Shown here in pieces: positions 18,253 through 28,784 of a stretch of 64,000 nucleotides of DNA. The notes beneath the pieces were generated by a model. The model saw nothing but the letters and a program-made list of their open reading frames with translations. It was not told the DNA's origin and did no database searches. Source of the DNA: Stenotrophomonas hibiscicola ATCC 19867 (GTDB lineage: Bacteria > Pseudomonadota > Gammaproteobacteria > Xanthomonadales > Xanthomonadaceae); NCBI RefSeq assembly GCF_000382065.1, contig NZ_KB907503.1, forward strand, positions 34,682 through 98,681, read 5' to 3'. Both the position numbers and the translations under genes were made by a program. Numbering within the stretch: the stretch's first letter is position 1; every line of letters starts with the position of its first letter.

Positions 18253-19214
18253 AGCGCCGGTGCGCCGACCAGCAGCAGTTCCAGCACGAACCAGCCGACA
18301 AACGCGACCAGCAGGATCACACCTTCGCCGCGGCTGATCTTCAGGTCGCCACGCAGCATCGGGTACAGCACCAGCGCGAACGCCAGCAGCGCCGGCAGTT
18401 CCAGGCGTACGAACGAGGCCGGCAGCGCCAGCGGCTGCAGCACGGCCATCGCACCGATCACCAGGAGCAGGTTGACCACGCTGGAACCCAGCACGTGGCC
18501 CAGCACCATGTCGCCATGCCCGCGACGCGCGGCGGCGATGGCGGTGGCCACCTCCGGCAGTGCGGTACCGATCGCCACCGGCAGCAGGCCGACCAGCAGC
18601 GGCGTCCAACCCAGGGCGACGCCAAAGTCGGCGGCGGCGCCCACCACCAGGCGCGCGCCCCAGTACAGCGTCAACGCGGCAATCAGCACGCGCAGCACGT
18701 TCAACGGCAGGCTGGTGCGGCTCAGTGCGGACTCGGCGATGGCCACCTGCACCTCCGCGCTCTCGCTGCGACCACGGCGCAGCAGCAGCACCTGCACCAC
18801 GATGAAGCCGGCCAGCAGTATGCCGCCCTCCCAACGTGCCAGGCCGCCATCAAGCCCGAACAGGATCAGCAGCACACCTGCCGCCAGCAGCGACCACCAC
18901 AGCACCGTCTGCAGGCGCGCGCGCAGCAGCAGGGGCGCAGCCATGGCCGCCACGGCCAGGGTCAGGCCCAGGTTGGTGATGCTGCTGCCGACCGCATTGC
19001 CCAGCGCCAGTTCTGGCTGGCCCACCGCCAGCGCGCACGCGTTGACTGCCAGCTCCGGCAACGAGGTGGCCACCCCGAGCAGCAGCAGCCCGGCAGTGAA
19101 TGGGCTGGCCCCGAAACGCTGGGCCAGGCCGGACACGGCCTTGACGATGGAGTCCCCGCCCAGCGCCAGCAGCAGCAGGCCGAGCAGGAACCAGGCAATG
19201 GCAATGGCGATCAT
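18249..19214 (-). CDS. Ca2+/Na+ exchanger family antiporter (CaCA, YrbG-like)
   Basis: 321-aa inner-membrane exchanger with two homologous halves of five helices. Each half holds an α-repeat: GVATSLPELAVNACALAVG...LGNAVGSSITNLGL in the first and GTALPEVATAIAAARRG...GHVLGSSVVNLLL in the second, with the ion-binding Glu and Asn/Ser residues. It resembles E. coli YrbG/ChaA-type K+-independent exchangers; ion specificity is inferred. It stands alone, convergent with the mrp operon, and its stop codon lies in a GTAG repeat. Confidence 0.92.
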   Translation of the reverse strand: MIAIAIAWFLLGLLLLALGGDSIVKAVSGLAQRFGASPFTAGLLLLGVATSLPELAVNACALAVGQPELALGNAVGSSITNLGLTLAVAAMAAPLLLRARLQTVLWWSLLAAGVLLILFGLDGGLARWEGGILLAGFIVVQVLLLRRGRSESAEVQVAIAESALSRTSLPLNVLRVLIAALTLYWGARLVVGAAADFGVALGWTPLLVGLLPVAIGTALPEVATAIAAARRGHGDMVLGHVLGSSVVNLLLVIGAMAVLQPLALPASFVRLELPALLAFALVLYPMLRGDLKISRGEGVILLVAFVGWFVLELLLVGAPAL

Positions 19215-19286
19215 CGAGCACTCCCCAGCAGTGGTGCCGCGATTCTACGCGTGGCCCGAGCGCATGGCTCGGCGGTGGATCAAGGA

Positions 19287-19943
19287 TCAGCCACAGCCTT
19301 CGGCGTAATCGACCTGTGGGGTCTTGCCGACGCGCCAGGCACTGACCCGACCATCAGCGCCGAGCGCGAAGTCGATGACCGCACCACCCTCCTGCGCCGG
19401 GCGCACGCGCAGGTGCTGGGCCTTCTCGTCGTACTTGTCAGGGCCGACATCGGCCCGCTCCGGGTACAGCACCTGCAGCTCACCCAGGGTCATGCCGACC
19501 TTGCCGCCGCCTGGTGCGGTGATGGCGGCGCTGCGCACGTCGTAGCGCACCAGCTTGCGGCCTTCGATCATCAGGCGCGGCTCTTCGGCATCCTGCGGGC
19601 GCAGGAAGTAGCAGCCGTCGTTGCTGTCGTCAGCCGGCAGCGGCTTGCCGGCCGCATCGGCGCCCAGACCCTGCAGCGGCGTGCCGAAGCCACTGCGGAC
19701 CTCGGCGATGCCAGCGCCCAGCGCGGCGCCGCCGAAGCCATCCAGGCGCGCGGGACTGTCCTCGCGACGGTCATTGGCTGGACGGGCGGCCAGGTCGGGA
19801 TCCGTCGACTGCGCAGGCCCGGTCGCCGAGGCGGTTTCCGCCGGGGTGTCGCTGCCGCTACCGGCCGCCCCCTGCTTGTCGGGGCCCGCACTGCAGGCGG
19901 CGAGCGAAAGGAGCAACAGACCAGCAATCGGGAGGTGCTTCAT
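19287..19943 (-). CDS. Putative lipoprotein of unknown function
   Basis: 218-aa secreted lipoprotein. MKHLPIAGLLLLSLAACSAG is a type II signal sequence with lipobox LAAC and modified Cys18. A low-complexity Gly/Ser/Thr/Ala spacer of about 40 residues follows, then a domain with GTPLQGLGADAAG, GKVGMTLGELQVLYPE and IDFALGADGRVSAWRVG, ending in a Cys near the C-terminus that could pair with one earlier (NDGCYFLRP). Its function is not recognised. The ATG at 19943 was chosen because it gives the signal sequence; the open frame extends 23 codons further upstream without one. Confidence 0.8.
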   Translation of the reverse strand: MKHLPIAGLLLLSLAACSAGPDKQGAAGSGSDTPAETASATGPAQSTDPDLAARPANDRREDSPARLDGFGGAALGAGIAEVRSGFGTPLQGLGADAAGKPLPADDSNDGCYFLRPQDAEEPRLMIEGRKLVRYDVRSAAITAPGGGKVGMTLGELQVLYPERADVGPDKYDEKAQHLRVRPAQEGGAVIDFALGADGRVSAWRVGKTPQVDYAEGCG

Positions 19944-20068
19944 CGGTGCGGTTCCCTGGCACGAAGATGGCTGCACGCTAACCCATCCGGTGTGCAGGCG
20001 CTGCATTGTCATCGCGGTTTCATCGCCCTCGTTCAGGCTCGGCGAGCACCGATCTGGCCGTCCCTTCC

Positions 20069-20608
20069 ATGCAACCGCGCAAGACCGATCTCGCCCGAAC
20101 CGCGCTGCAGGCCCACCGCGCGCCGCTGGACATGCGCCAGCGCCGGCTGCTGATCCTGTGCGACGGCCAGCGTACCGTCGCCGACCTGACCGGTCTGCTT
20201 GGACAGGATGCGCCGGCGATGGTCATCCAGCTGGTGCAGGCGGGCTATCTGGCGACCGGCACGGCAACGGCGGCGGCACCCCCTCACGCCGCTGCCGAAC
20301 CGGCCAATGCGGCGCTGGTGAAGGTGCCAACGAACGCCAGCGCCACGCCGGTCGAACGTCGCCGTTCGCTGGTGGCAGCGCGCATCTACCTGCTGGGTAT
20401 CCTGGAAATGCAGCGGCATCCGCAGGCAGCGGCGCTGTTCCGCGATCTGCAGCAGGCGCGTGCGGAGGATGAGGTGCTGCAGCGGCTGCAGTCGGCGATG
20501 CAGCTGCTGCCCGCGCTGACTTCGGATGGCTATTGCCAGCGCGTGCGCCAGCGCCTGCTGGAGGCGTTGCCGCTGGAGCATTGCGACGCCTTCGCCGAGG
20601 TGGCGTAA
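20069..20608 (+). CDS. Conserved hypothetical protein (Xanthomonadaceae)
   Basis: 179-aa soluble protein with no signal peptide or membrane segment. Residues 10-60 (LDMRQRRLLILCDGQRTVADLTGLLG) look like a winged-helix or DnaA-like N-terminal fold as found in many small response-regulator-associated proteins; an Ala-rich linker and a helical C-terminal half follow. No family could be assigned. The ATG at 20069 is preferred to the upstream start at 20006. The gene is divergent from the lipoprotein gene. Confidence 0.7.
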   Translation: MQPRKTDLARTALQAHRAPLDMRQRRLLILCDGQRTVADLTGLLGQDAPAMVIQLVQAGYLATGTATAAAPPHAAAEPANAALVKVPTNASATPVERRRSLVAARIYLLGILEMQRHPQAAALFRDLQQARAEDEVLQRLQSAMQLLPALTSDGYCQRVRQRLLEALPLEHCDAFAEVA

Positions 20609-20627
20609 GCGCAGGTTCCGGCGCATC

Positions 20628-20648
20628 GTGCCGACCAACGGTCGGCAC
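20628..20648. repeat. REP-like palindrome without GTAG
   Basis: GTGCCGACCAACGGTCGGCAC is a perfect palindrome except for its centre and matches the GTAG repeat family core, but the GTAG head is lost. It lies between convergent genes. Confidence 0.6.
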
Positions 20649-20656
20649 CCACCACG

Positions 20657-21964
20657 CTAGCGGGACGACCGGAAGTTGTTGCGCAGGCCGTTCCAGCACT
20701 GCTGGTAATCGCCCTGGCGGTGGCCGGCGGCCAGTGCCTGTGCGGTCGGGCGGATCACCGCGCGGGTCTCGAACATGAAGGCCATCGTGTCCTTGATGAC
20801 ATCGGCCTTGGAAAGGTCGGCATTGGACGCCTTGTCGAAGGTCGGTGCATCCGGGCCGTGGCCGCTCATGCAGTTGTGCAGCGACGCGCCGCCCGGCACG
20901 AAGCCTTCGGCCTTGGCATCGTAGGCGCCATGCACCAGGCCCATGAACTCGCTGGCGATGTTGCGGTGGAACCACGGCGGACGGAAGGTGTTCTGCGCCA
21001 CCAGCCAGCGCGGCGGGAAGATCGCGAAGTCCATGTTGCTGGTGCCCGGGGTGTCGCTGGGCGAATGCAGCACCAGGAAGATCGACGGATCCGGGTGGTC
21101 GTAGCTGATCGAACCGATGGTGTTGAAGCGACGCAGGTCGTAGCGGTACGGCGCGTAATTGCCGTGCCAGGCCACCACGTCCAGCGGCGAATGGTCGATC
21201 GGTGCACGCCACAGGCGGCCTTCGAACTTGGCGATCAGTTCGAAGTCGCCATCCACATCCTCGAACGCCGCATGCGGGGTCTCGAAGTCGCGCGGATTGG
21301 CCAGGCCGTTGGAACCGATCGGACCCAGGTCGGGCAGCTTCAACAGCGCACCGTAGTTCTCGCAGATGTAGCCACGGCTCGGGCCATCGGGCAGTTCAAC
21401 GCGGAAGCGCACGCCGCGCGGGATCACCGCGATCTGCTGCGGCTCGATCTCGATCACGCCCAGCTCGGTCAGCAGGCGCAGCGCGCCCAGCTGCGGCACG
21501 ATCAGCAGCTCGCCGTCGGCGTCGTAGAAGTAGCGGCCGACCATGTCGCGGTTGGCAGCGTACAGGTGGATGCCCACGCCGGCATGCGCATCGGGCGAGC
21601 CGTTGCCACCCATCGTGTACAGGCCTTCGACAAAATCTGTCGGCAGCTCCGGCAGCGGCAGCGGACTCCAGCGCAGCTGGTTCGGCGAGGCCGGCTGTGC
21701 GCCGAAATCACAGTGCAGCTGCGACTGCGCGAACGGAGTGAACTCGCCATGGGTCACCGCCGGGCGGATCCGGTACAGCCAGCTGCGGCGGTTGCTGCCG
21801 CGCGGCGCAGTGAAGGCGGTGCCGGTCAACTGTTCGGCGTACAGGCCGTGGGCCACCTTCTGCGGTGAGTTCTGTCCGACCGGCAGCGCGCCGGCGACTG
21901 CCTCGGTGGCGAATTCGTTGCCGAAGCCGGACTGGTAGCCGCGGGCGGTGATGGCGGGGGACAT
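20657..21964 (-). CDS. hmgA: Homogentisate 1,2-dioxygenase
   Basis: Non-haem Fe(II) ring-cleaving dioxygenase that opens homogentisate to maleylacetoacetate in tyrosine/phenylalanine catabolism. At 435 aa it has the family's length. [15 protein letters not shown] begins the protein; [15 protein letters not shown] and [12 protein letters not shown] carry the His-Glu and His iron ligands known in human HGO. The ATG at 21964 has TGGAG seven bases upstream and matches the family N-terminus, so a longer frame to 22225 is not used. It lies downstream of hppD on the same strand with GTAG repeats between them. Confidence 0.96.
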   Translation of the reverse strand: MSPAITARGYQSGFGNEFATEAVAGALPVGQNSPQKVAHGLYAEQLTGTAFTAPRGSNRRSWLYRIRPAVTHGEFTPFAQSQLHCDFGAQPASPNQLRWSPLPLPELPTDFVEGLYTMGGNGSPDAHAGVGIHLYAANRDMVGRYFYDADGELLIVPQLGALRLLTELGVIEIEPQQIAVIPRGVRFRVELPDGPSRGYICENYGALLKLPDLGPIGSNGLANPRDFETPHAAFEDVDGDFELIAKFEGRLWRAPIDHSPLDVVAWHGNYAPYRYDLRRFNTIGSISYDHPDPSIFLVLHSPSDTPGTSNMDFAIFPPRWLVAQNTFRPPWFHRNIASEFMGLVHGAYDAKAEGFVPGGASLHNCMSGHGPDAPTFDKASNADLSKADVIKDTMAFMFETRAVIRPTAQALAAGHRQGDYQQCWNGLRNNFRSSR

Positions 21965-21979
21965 GGGAACTCCAGAGAT

Positions 21980-22042
21980 TGCCGGCCAGCGGCCGGCACT
22001 ACCATTCGGACAGGCAATGTCGACCGGAAGCCGACATTGCCT
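21980..22042. repeat. GTAG REP repeat (minus) plus a second hairpin
   Basis: A minus-strand GTAGTGCCGGCCGCTGGCC palindrome (21980-22002) is followed by a perfect GGCAATGTCG/CGACATTGCC hairpin (about 22011-22042). They fill the hppD-hmgA gap and may partly terminate or protect the hppD message. Confidence 0.8.
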
Positions 22043-22049
22043 GCAGACC

Positions 22050-23162
22050 TTACAGCACGCCGCGGCGGATCTGGTCGCGCTCGATGCTCTCGAACAGCGC
22101 GGTGAAGTTGCCTTCGCCGAAGCCTTCGTTGCCCTTGCGCTGGATGATCTCGAAGAAGATCGGGCCGATGCAGTTCTGGGTGAAGATCTGCAGCAGCTTG
22201 CGCTGGTGGGTTTCCGGATCGGCATCGATCAGGATCTTGTTCTTGGCCAGGCGCGGCACGTCTTCACCGTGGTTCGGCACGCGCTGGTCGATCACCTCGA
22301 AGTAGGTCTCCGGCGTATCCAGGAAGTCCACGCCCTGCGCGCGCATTGCTTCGACGGTCTCGTAGATGTTCTCGGTGAAGCAGGCGATGTGCTGGATGCC
22401 CTCGCCCTTGTACGCGTCCAGGTACTCGTTGATCTGGCTCTTCGGGTCCGAAGATTCGTTCAGCGGAATGCGCACGATGCCATCGGGCGCGGTCATCGCC
22501 TTGGACACCAGGCCGGTCTTCAGGCCCTTGATGTCGAAGTAGCGGATCTCGCGGAAGTTGAACAGGCGCTCGTAGTAGTCCGACCACTGCTGCATGTTGC
22601 CGAAGTACAGGTTGTGGGTCAGGTGGTCGATGAAGGTCAGGCCGAAGCCGACCGGATGCAGGTCGGCCCCTGCGATCGGCTCGTAGTCGCCATCGTAGAT
22701 GCTGCCGGCGCTGCCATAGCGGTCAACCAGGTACAGCATGCAGTCGCCGATGCCCTTGATGACCGGCGCGCTGACCGCCTTGCTGTCCGGCTTGAAGGCG
22801 ATGGCTTCGGCGCCGTTGCCCAGCGCGGTCTGGTAGACCTCCTGGCCCGGCTTCTTGAAGCGGATGGCGAAGCCGCACGCGCACGGACCGTGCTTCTCGG
22901 CGAAGTCGGCGGCGAACGAATCGGGGTCTTCATTGACCAGGAAGTTGACGTCGCCCTGGCGATAGACGGTAATCGGACGCTGCTTGTGCTTGAGCACCGC
23001 GCTGAAGCCCATCTTCCGGAAGTACTCGTGCAGCTCCTGGCCACGGCCGGCCGGGGCGGCGAATTCGACGAACTCGAAGCCGTCGATGCCCATCGGGTTC
23101 TCGAAGGTGGTGACCTGCATGCCGGGGTTGGGGTGCGAGGCGGTCGGGACTGCGGTATTCAT
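22050..23162 (-). CDS. hppD: 4-hydroxyphenylpyruvate dioxygenase
   Basis: Fe(II)-dependent enzyme converting 4-hydroxyphenylpyruvate to homogentisate, the step before HmgA. It is 370 aa with two βαβββ domains. Fe ligands are expected in [23 protein letters not shown] and [11 protein letters not shown], all present. The N-terminal [14 protein letters not shown] and the C-terminal [15 protein letters not shown] are typical. The start at 23162 matches the family; the frame continues upstream only into the promoter region. It is divergent from the marR-type gene. Confidence 0.97.
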   Translation of the reverse strand: MNTAVPTASHPNPGMQVTTFENPMGIDGFEFVEFAAPAGRGQELHEYFRKMGFSAVLKHKQRPITVYRQGDVNFLVNEDPDSFAADFAEKHGPCACGFAIRFKKPGQEVYQTALGNGAEAIAFKPDSKAVSAPVIKGIGDCMLYLVDRYGSAGSIYDGDYEPIAGADLHPVGFGLTFIDHLTHNLYFGNMQQWSDYYERLFNFREIRYFDIKGLKTGLVSKAMTAPDGIVRIPLNESSDPKSQINEYLDAYKGEGIQHIACFTENIYETVEAMRAQGVDFLDTPETYFEVIDQRVPNHGEDVPRLAKNKILIDADPETHQRKLLQIFTQNCIGPIFFEIIQRKGNEGFGEGNFTALFESIERDQIRRGVL

Positions 23163-23171
23163 GGCGTGGCT

Positions 23172-23192
23172 CCGAATCGGTACCGCATCGGT
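23172..23192. promoter_or_regulatory. Direct repeat ATCGGTAC x2 upstream of hppD
   Basis: ATCGGTAC occurs twice, separated by 2 bp (in the orientation of the plus strand), 10-30 bp upstream of the hppD start and so within its leader. It could be an operator half-site array, but nothing proves it. Confidence 0.3.
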
Positions 23193-23255
23193 ACAAACCA
23201 GGTGCGGGCAGGTAGGGACCCGGCGAGAATGCAGGGTCTGGACCCACCCCTTATA

Positions 23256-23269
23256 GTTACACTTGAAAC
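23256..23269. promoter_or_regulatory. Putative MarR-type operator between hppD and its regulator
   Basis: GTTACACTTGAAAC is an imperfect 14-bp palindrome (reverse complement GTTTCAAGTGTAAC, pattern GTTWCAnnTGWAAC) overlapping the TATAGT-like -10 element at about 23252-23257. It sits in the middle of the divergent hppD/marR spacer, the expected place for a MarR-family dimer to control both genes. The -35 is not clear. Confidence 0.5.
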
Positions 23270-23291
23270 CACCAGCAAGGTGCACCGCAAC

Positions 23292-23783
23292 ATGAGCCCC
23301 GATCCCGCCTCGACCCGCCTGCGTGCCTCGCACGTCCTGCTCGACCTGGAACAGTTCCTGCCGTACCGGCTGAGCGTGCTGTCCAACCGGGTCAGCGGCA
23401 ACATCGCCAAGCTATACGGTGATCGTTACGGTCTGGCGATTCCCGAGTGGCGGGTCATCACCATCCTGGCGCTGTACCCGGGCTCCTCGGCCAGCGAGGT
23501 CTCCGACCGCACGGCGATGGACAAGGTGGCGGTCAGCCGCGCCGTGGCCCGCCTGCTGGAGCGCGGCTTCATCAAGCGCGAGACCCACGGCGATGACCGC
23601 CGCCGCTCGGTGCTGGCGCTGTCCGCGGCCGGTTTCGAGGTGTACGAGACCATCGCGCCGATGGTGATCGAGATCACCCGCAAGCTGATGTCGGTGCTGA
23701 GCGAGGAGGAGGAACAGCTGCTGGAAAAGCTGATCCTGCGCTTGGCCGGTGACGGCCTGGAGCGGATGGGCGAAGGCGTCTGA
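23292..23783 (+). CDS. MarR family transcriptional regulator, likely of homogentisate/tyrosine catabolism
   Basis: 163-aa winged-helix protein. The DNA-binding part is LAIPEWRVITILALYPGSSASEVSDRTAMDKVAVSRAVARLLERGFI followed by the wing RETHGDDRRRSVLALS (Asp-Arg-Arg motif of MarR). Its divergent arrangement with hppD suggests it is the HmgR/HpdR-type repressor responding to homogentisate or 4-hydroxyphenylpyruvate; the ligand is inferred. It is followed by a long inverted repeat that can terminate it. Confidence 0.9.
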   Translation: MSPDPASTRLRASHVLLDLEQFLPYRLSVLSNRVSGNIAKLYGDRYGLAIPEWRVITILALYPGSSASEVSDRTAMDKVAVSRAVARLLERGFIKRETHGDDRRRSVLALSAAGFEVYETIAPMVIEITRKLMSVLSEEEEQLLEKLILRLAGDGLERMGEGV

Positions 23784-23785
23784 AA

Positions 23786-23866
23786 GAAAAAGGGGACGGA
23801 GGGGATTAAGTCGTAATGAGTACAGGTGTGCCTGAAACGACTTAATCCCCTCCGTCCCCTTTTTTC
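23786..23866. repeat. Long perfect inverted repeat acting as bidirectional terminator
   Basis: Arms 23786-23814 and 23837-23866 (core AGGGGACGGAGGGGATTAAG with AAAAA at the outer end) match over about 28 bp with a 22-base loop. A/T runs on the outside make it a good terminator in both directions for the convergent genes. It is not a GTAG repeat; the same kind of sequence is widespread in Xanthomonadaceae, often near REP-associated transposases (recollection, not checked here). Confidence 0.85.
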
Positions 23867-25004
23867 AGCTCAGGTGCTTGCGCCGCGCGTGGATCCACGG
23901 CACCGCCAGCGCCGCGATGGCACCACCGGCGAAGCCAAGTGATGCAGCAACCGTGGCCGCCTCGACCGCACCGGGCAGCGCCAGCGCCGCCGCCACCAGC
24001 AGCAGCGACGGCAGGCCGACGAAGGTGCCCAGGAAGAAATGCCAACGCGGTGACCAGGTGTTGAGCTGCAGCAGGCTGACCGGTTGCCAGGCTTCGGATG
24101 CGGCCTCTTCGGCGATCTTCGCCACGGCCTTGGCCAGGTCCACTTCCGGCAGCGCGCGCCCCTGCCGTGCGGTTGCCAACAGCTCGGCCACGGCCTCCAC
24201 AGGCGGGAAACTGGACGGCCACGCGACCGGCGCCGGCACGCCATACGCGGTCAGCAGCGGCACGCTCAGCCACGGCGCCACCAGCGGGCGCATGCGACGG
24301 CGACCATGCACGCACCAGATCTGCGACTGGCCGTGCGCGGTGACGCTGTACAGCGCCAGTTCGTTGGCCGGCGGGTAGCCGAGCATGGTCACCCGTGCCG
24401 CCAGGCTGTCCTGGCCCATCGCGCGCAGGAAACCGGGGCGGCTACGCCCCTCCTGCATCCACGCCAGGCCGAGTGCACCCACCAGATAGGCCTCGGCCAC
24501 GTCCTTGCTGCCGGCGGTGGCGCGTTCGTCGCTAGCCAGGTACCAGGCCAGCGATTTCGGTTCGGCGACATCGTCCAGGCCCCAGCGGCTGTCGTCACCC
24601 AGCACATGGCGCACCGGCAGGCGCGCCGGCGCGGTTTCGCCACGTTCGCCGGGTTGCAGGAACGGCAGCACGCCCTGGATGAAGGTGGACAGTTCAATCG
24701 CGCGCACGCCATGGCCCTGCCACTCCGGTGGCAGCAGCCCGGCCAGCTGGCCATCGGCGGCCAGTGCATCGAGCCGCGATTTCTGCTCGACCAGTTTCTG
24801 CACCGCACCCTTCAGCACCACGTTATCGGGCAGCGCGATCTGCGGCAGGCGATGGCGCGGCGGTGCCAGGTCGACGGTGGCCTCGCCGGTACCGGCGTCA
24901 TCCAGCAGCGCCTCCTGCGGCGGCAGGGTCACGCCCTCGCCTGCTCCACCCTCGGCCAGCTCACTGGCGGGTCCGGGCAATCGTTCGGCGTGGTCGCTGT
25001 GCAT
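23865..25004 (-). CDS. Conserved hypothetical membrane-anchored protein
   Basis: 379-aa protein of unknown function. The acidic N-terminus (about 60 residues) is low complexity. The central part (about 100-290) is soluble, with several Trp and Arg-rich segments (WCVHGRRRMRPLVAPWLS). Two membrane helices near residues 320-365 precede a basic tail (PWIHARRKHLS). The ATG at 25004 is used; the frame continues about 90 codons further upstream only because it runs through the GTAG and 30-bp repeats, whose translation is repetitive and not protein-like. Confidence 0.65.
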   Translation of the reverse strand: MHSDHAERLPGPASELAEGGAGEGVTLPPQEALLDDAGTGEATVDLAPPRHRLPQIALPDNVVLKGAVQKLVEQKSRLDALAADGQLAGLLPPEWQGHGVRAIELSTFIQGVLPFLQPGERGETAPARLPVRHVLGDDSRWGLDDVAEPKSLAWYLASDERATAGSKDVAEAYLVGALGLAWMQEGRSRPGFLRAMGQDSLAARVTMLGYPPANELALYSVTAHGQSQIWCVHGRRRMRPLVAPWLSVPLLTAYGVPAPVAWPSSFPPVEAVAELLATARQGRALPEVDLAKAVAKIAEEAASEAWQPVSLLQLNTWSPRWHFFLGTFVGLPSLLLVAAALALPGAVEAATVAASLGFAGGAIAALAVPWIHARRKHLS

Positions 25005-25114
25005 GGGCGTTCCGGAAGGTTGCATCGACGGGATGTCGACTGAGGTCCTTGCCGGTAACGGCGAGCGCGTTGCGATATTGAGATGCCGATTCCGGGAATG
25101 TGACCGCAACCACA

Positions 25115-25263
25115 GTAGATCCACGCCATGCGTGGATGCACTTCTGTGCCGACCAACGGTCGGCACCCACCGGGGATGGCGGTCAGCGGTTGGCATCCGC
25201 CGGGGTTGGCGGTCAGCGGTTGGCACCCACCCACCCCCCCCCCTGCCGGCCAGCGGCCGGCAC
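25115..25263. repeat. Repeat cluster: GTAG REP, REP core, two 30-bp tandem units, C-tract
   Basis: A GTAGATCCACGCC palindrome (25115-25139) is followed by a GTGCCGACCAACGGTCGGCAC core (25146-25166), two tandem 30-bp units (25171-25200 and 25201-25230, built on TGGCGGTCAGCGGTTGGCA), a run of ten C (25234-25243) and a GCCGGCCAGCGGCCGGC core (25245-25263). It separates two minus-strand genes. The C-run could vary in length by slippage. Confidence 0.8.
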
Positions 25264-25267
25264 TCCC

Positions 25268-25873
25268 CTATTCCGGTTTGTCGGGTGCCCACTGCTTGAG
25301 GAACGCGCTCACCCGCGCAGGCTGGAACGCCTCGCCCCTGCGCAGCTCAGCGGTCGCCTGCGACACCAGCAGGCCACCATCGGCGTCCAGCACCAGCAGA
25401 TGCGGATAGTCGCGTTCCATCACCGGGAACTGGGCAAGGAACGCGGTGTTGGGCTGCTCGTCGCTGGCGTTGACCTTCACCCACACGTAGTGGGCATCGC
25501 GGAAGCGACGCAGGTCGCCGTTGCCTTCCACCACATCGTCCAGCGCCCGGCAGCGCTCACAGGCGGCGTTGCCGATCTCCAGCAGGATGCGCTTCTTGCC
25601 CCGCTGGGCTTCCACCTTGGCGGTGGCCAGGTCATCGGCGGGGTTGCGGGCCGGGTCGAACTGCGCACCGAGCCCGGCGATGGCGGCGATGTCCGCCGCC
25701 ACCGGGGTGTTGCCCGAGGCCACCGGTTCGCTGGGGTCAGCGACCGGTGGCTCGGTGGGTCGGGTATCCAGCGGCTGCGTGGGCTCGGCGGTCGCAGGTG
25801 GTTGCGGTTGGGAACAGGCGCCGATCAGCGCCGCACAGACCACCACTACCGCAGTACCGAGCTTGCTACGCAT
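25268..25873 (-). CDS. Thioredoxin-fold lipoprotein
   Basis: 201-aa exported protein. The N-terminus (AALIGACSQ) is a lipobox with modified Cys20, then a Pro/Thr-rich linker. The second half is a thioredoxin fold: KRILLEIGNAACERCRALDDVV holds a CERC redox motif, and HYVWVKVNASDEQ and YPHLLVLDADGGLL are typical following strands. It is probably an envelope thiol-disulfide protein; the substrate is unknown. It lies just downstream of the peptide transporter gene on the same strand. Confidence 0.85.
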   Translation of the reverse strand: MRSKLGTAVVVVCAALIGACSQPQPPATAEPTQPLDTRPTEPPVADPSEPVASGNTPVAADIAAIAGLGAQFDPARNPADDLATAKVEAQRGKKRILLEIGNAACERCRALDDVVEGNGDLRRFRDAHYVWVKVNASDEQPNTAFLAQFPVMERDYPHLLVLDADGGLLVSQATAELRRGEAFQPARVSAFLKQWAPDKPE

Positions 25874-25892
25874 GCCTTCTACCCTCTCATCA

Positions 25893-27392
<1,500 letters not shown>

Positions 27393-27573
27393 GCGGATTT
27401 CCTGGTTCGGTGGATGACGAGCACGTCCGCTGTGCAGTTGAAGCAACGCGCGAGGATCACCGACTTCTGGCGTTCACGTCAAATACACGCCGTTTGAGGC
27501 AGGTGGCAGCCTGCTCCCTGAACTTGCATCTGAAACGATCCAGTCGCCGGCTGGGATCCAAGCTGAATGGGGA

Positions 27574-28449
27574 TCAACCCAGCGCTGTCGGGGGCGCGGC
27601 CTGCAGGCTGGTGCGCACCTGGAACAGCTCGGGGAAGAAGGTCAGCTCCAGTGCCTTGGCCAGGAAGCCCACGCCGGACGAGCCACCGGTGCCGCGCTTG
27701 AAGCCGATCACCCGCATCACCGTGCGCATGTGGCGGAAGCGCCACAGCTGGAAGGCGGTCTCCAGGTCCACCAGGTCCTCGCACAGCGCGTACTCGCGCC
27801 AGTAGCGGTCGGTGTCCTGGTAGATGCGTTCGAAGACCGGCTGCAATGCGTCGTCGGCCACGTGCGGCTGGGTCCAGTCGTGGGCCTCGTAGACCGCCGG
27901 CACGGGATGGCCGAAGCGGGCCAGGTACTTCAGGAACTCCTCGTACAGGCTCGGCGCCTCCAGCACGGTGCGCAGCTGCGCCTGCCCGGCCGGGTCATGC
28001 TCGAACACCTGCAGCATCTGCGCGTTCTTGTTGCCCAGCAGGAACTCGATGTAGCGGTACTGCAGCGACTGGAAGCCCGACGACGGGCCCAGCACGTCGC
28101 GGAAGCCCATGTACTCGGACGGGGTCAGCGTTTCCAGCACCGACCACTGCTCGGTCAGCTGGCGCAGCACCTGCTTGCTGCGCGCCAGCACCTTGCGGCA
28201 CTGCCAGACTTCATCGCGCTGCAGGAAGCCGATTGCGGCACGCAGCTCATGGCCCAGCAGCTTCAGCCACAGCTCCGAGGTCTGGTGCTGGATGATGAAG
28301 AGCATCTCGTCATGGTGCGGCGGGCTGGACAGCGGCTGCTGCGCGCTGAGCAGCTGGTCCAGCCGCAGGTAGCCGCCGTAGGTCAGGCGCCCCTGCAGGT
28401 CGGTGTGGATGCCGGCTTCGAGATCGCGTTGGTTGTTGTCGACGGACAT
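27574..28449 (-). CDS. kynA: Tryptophan 2,3-dioxygenase
   Basis: Haem enzyme opening the indole ring to N-formylkynurenine, the first step of the kynurenine pathway; 291 aa, close to the well-studied Xanthomonas campestris enzyme. Conserved segments are [38 protein letters not shown] (distal His and substrate contacts), [20 protein letters not shown], and [22 protein letters not shown] with the proximal haem ligand His. It is downstream of nothing and divergent from pdhA. The window thus contains both synthesis and breakdown of tryptophan, far apart. Confidence 0.96.
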   Translation of the reverse strand: MSVDNNQRDLEAGIHTDLQGRLTYGGYLRLDQLLSAQQPLSSPPHHDEMLFIIQHQTSELWLKLLGHELRAAIGFLQRDEVWQCRKVLARSKQVLRQLTEQWSVLETLTPSEYMGFRDVLGPSSGFQSLQYRYIEFLLGNKNAQMLQVFEHDPAGQAQLRTVLEAPSLYEEFLKYLARFGHPVPAVYEAHDWTQPHVADDALQPVFERIYQDTDRYWREYALCEDLVDLETAFQLWRFRHMRTVMRVIGFKRGTGGSSGVGFLAKALELTFFPELFQVRTSLQAAPPTALG

Positions 28450-28784
28450 GGGCGGGACCAGATCGGGGGCGGCAAGGGTAGCGCGTTGCCGCCGCGCTGG
28501 CAGCCGCCGGGTCCATACCGGAGCGTGCGGTTGGCCGTGGAGCATCGGCCGATCCCGGGCCTGCGCGTGGAACCGTCCAGGCCGTTGTACTGGCGGTCAG
28601 CCAGAGGCGTATTCTGATGCTTTGCAGCAACGACTGAATACGTTGTTGTTATTGGCCCCCCACCCGCCGGCAGGGGTAAAACGGGGAATCCCCGTGTTGC
28701 GGCGCAGGAAGGCTATTCCGTACGCGTTCCTTAACATGGCGATTCATATCATTTGTAACTTCTCTGTCGAAGGTGCAGTACGCA
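28450..28784. other. Divergent promoter region between kynA and pdhA
   Basis: 335 bp. It holds a 7-bp perfect inverted repeat CGTATTC/GAATACG (28608-28614 and 28636-28642, 21-bp spacer) about 160 bp upstream of kynA and an AT-richer segment (28735-28765, with ATATCAT as a possible -10) before pdhA, whose ribosome binding site GAAGG is at about 28769. No terminator and no GTAG repeat was seen. Confidence 0.4.

Noticed and set aside
25005..25292. N-terminal extension of the 23865 gene
   Set aside because: The residues come from translation of GTAG repeats and 30-bp tandem units, so the start at 25004 is used.
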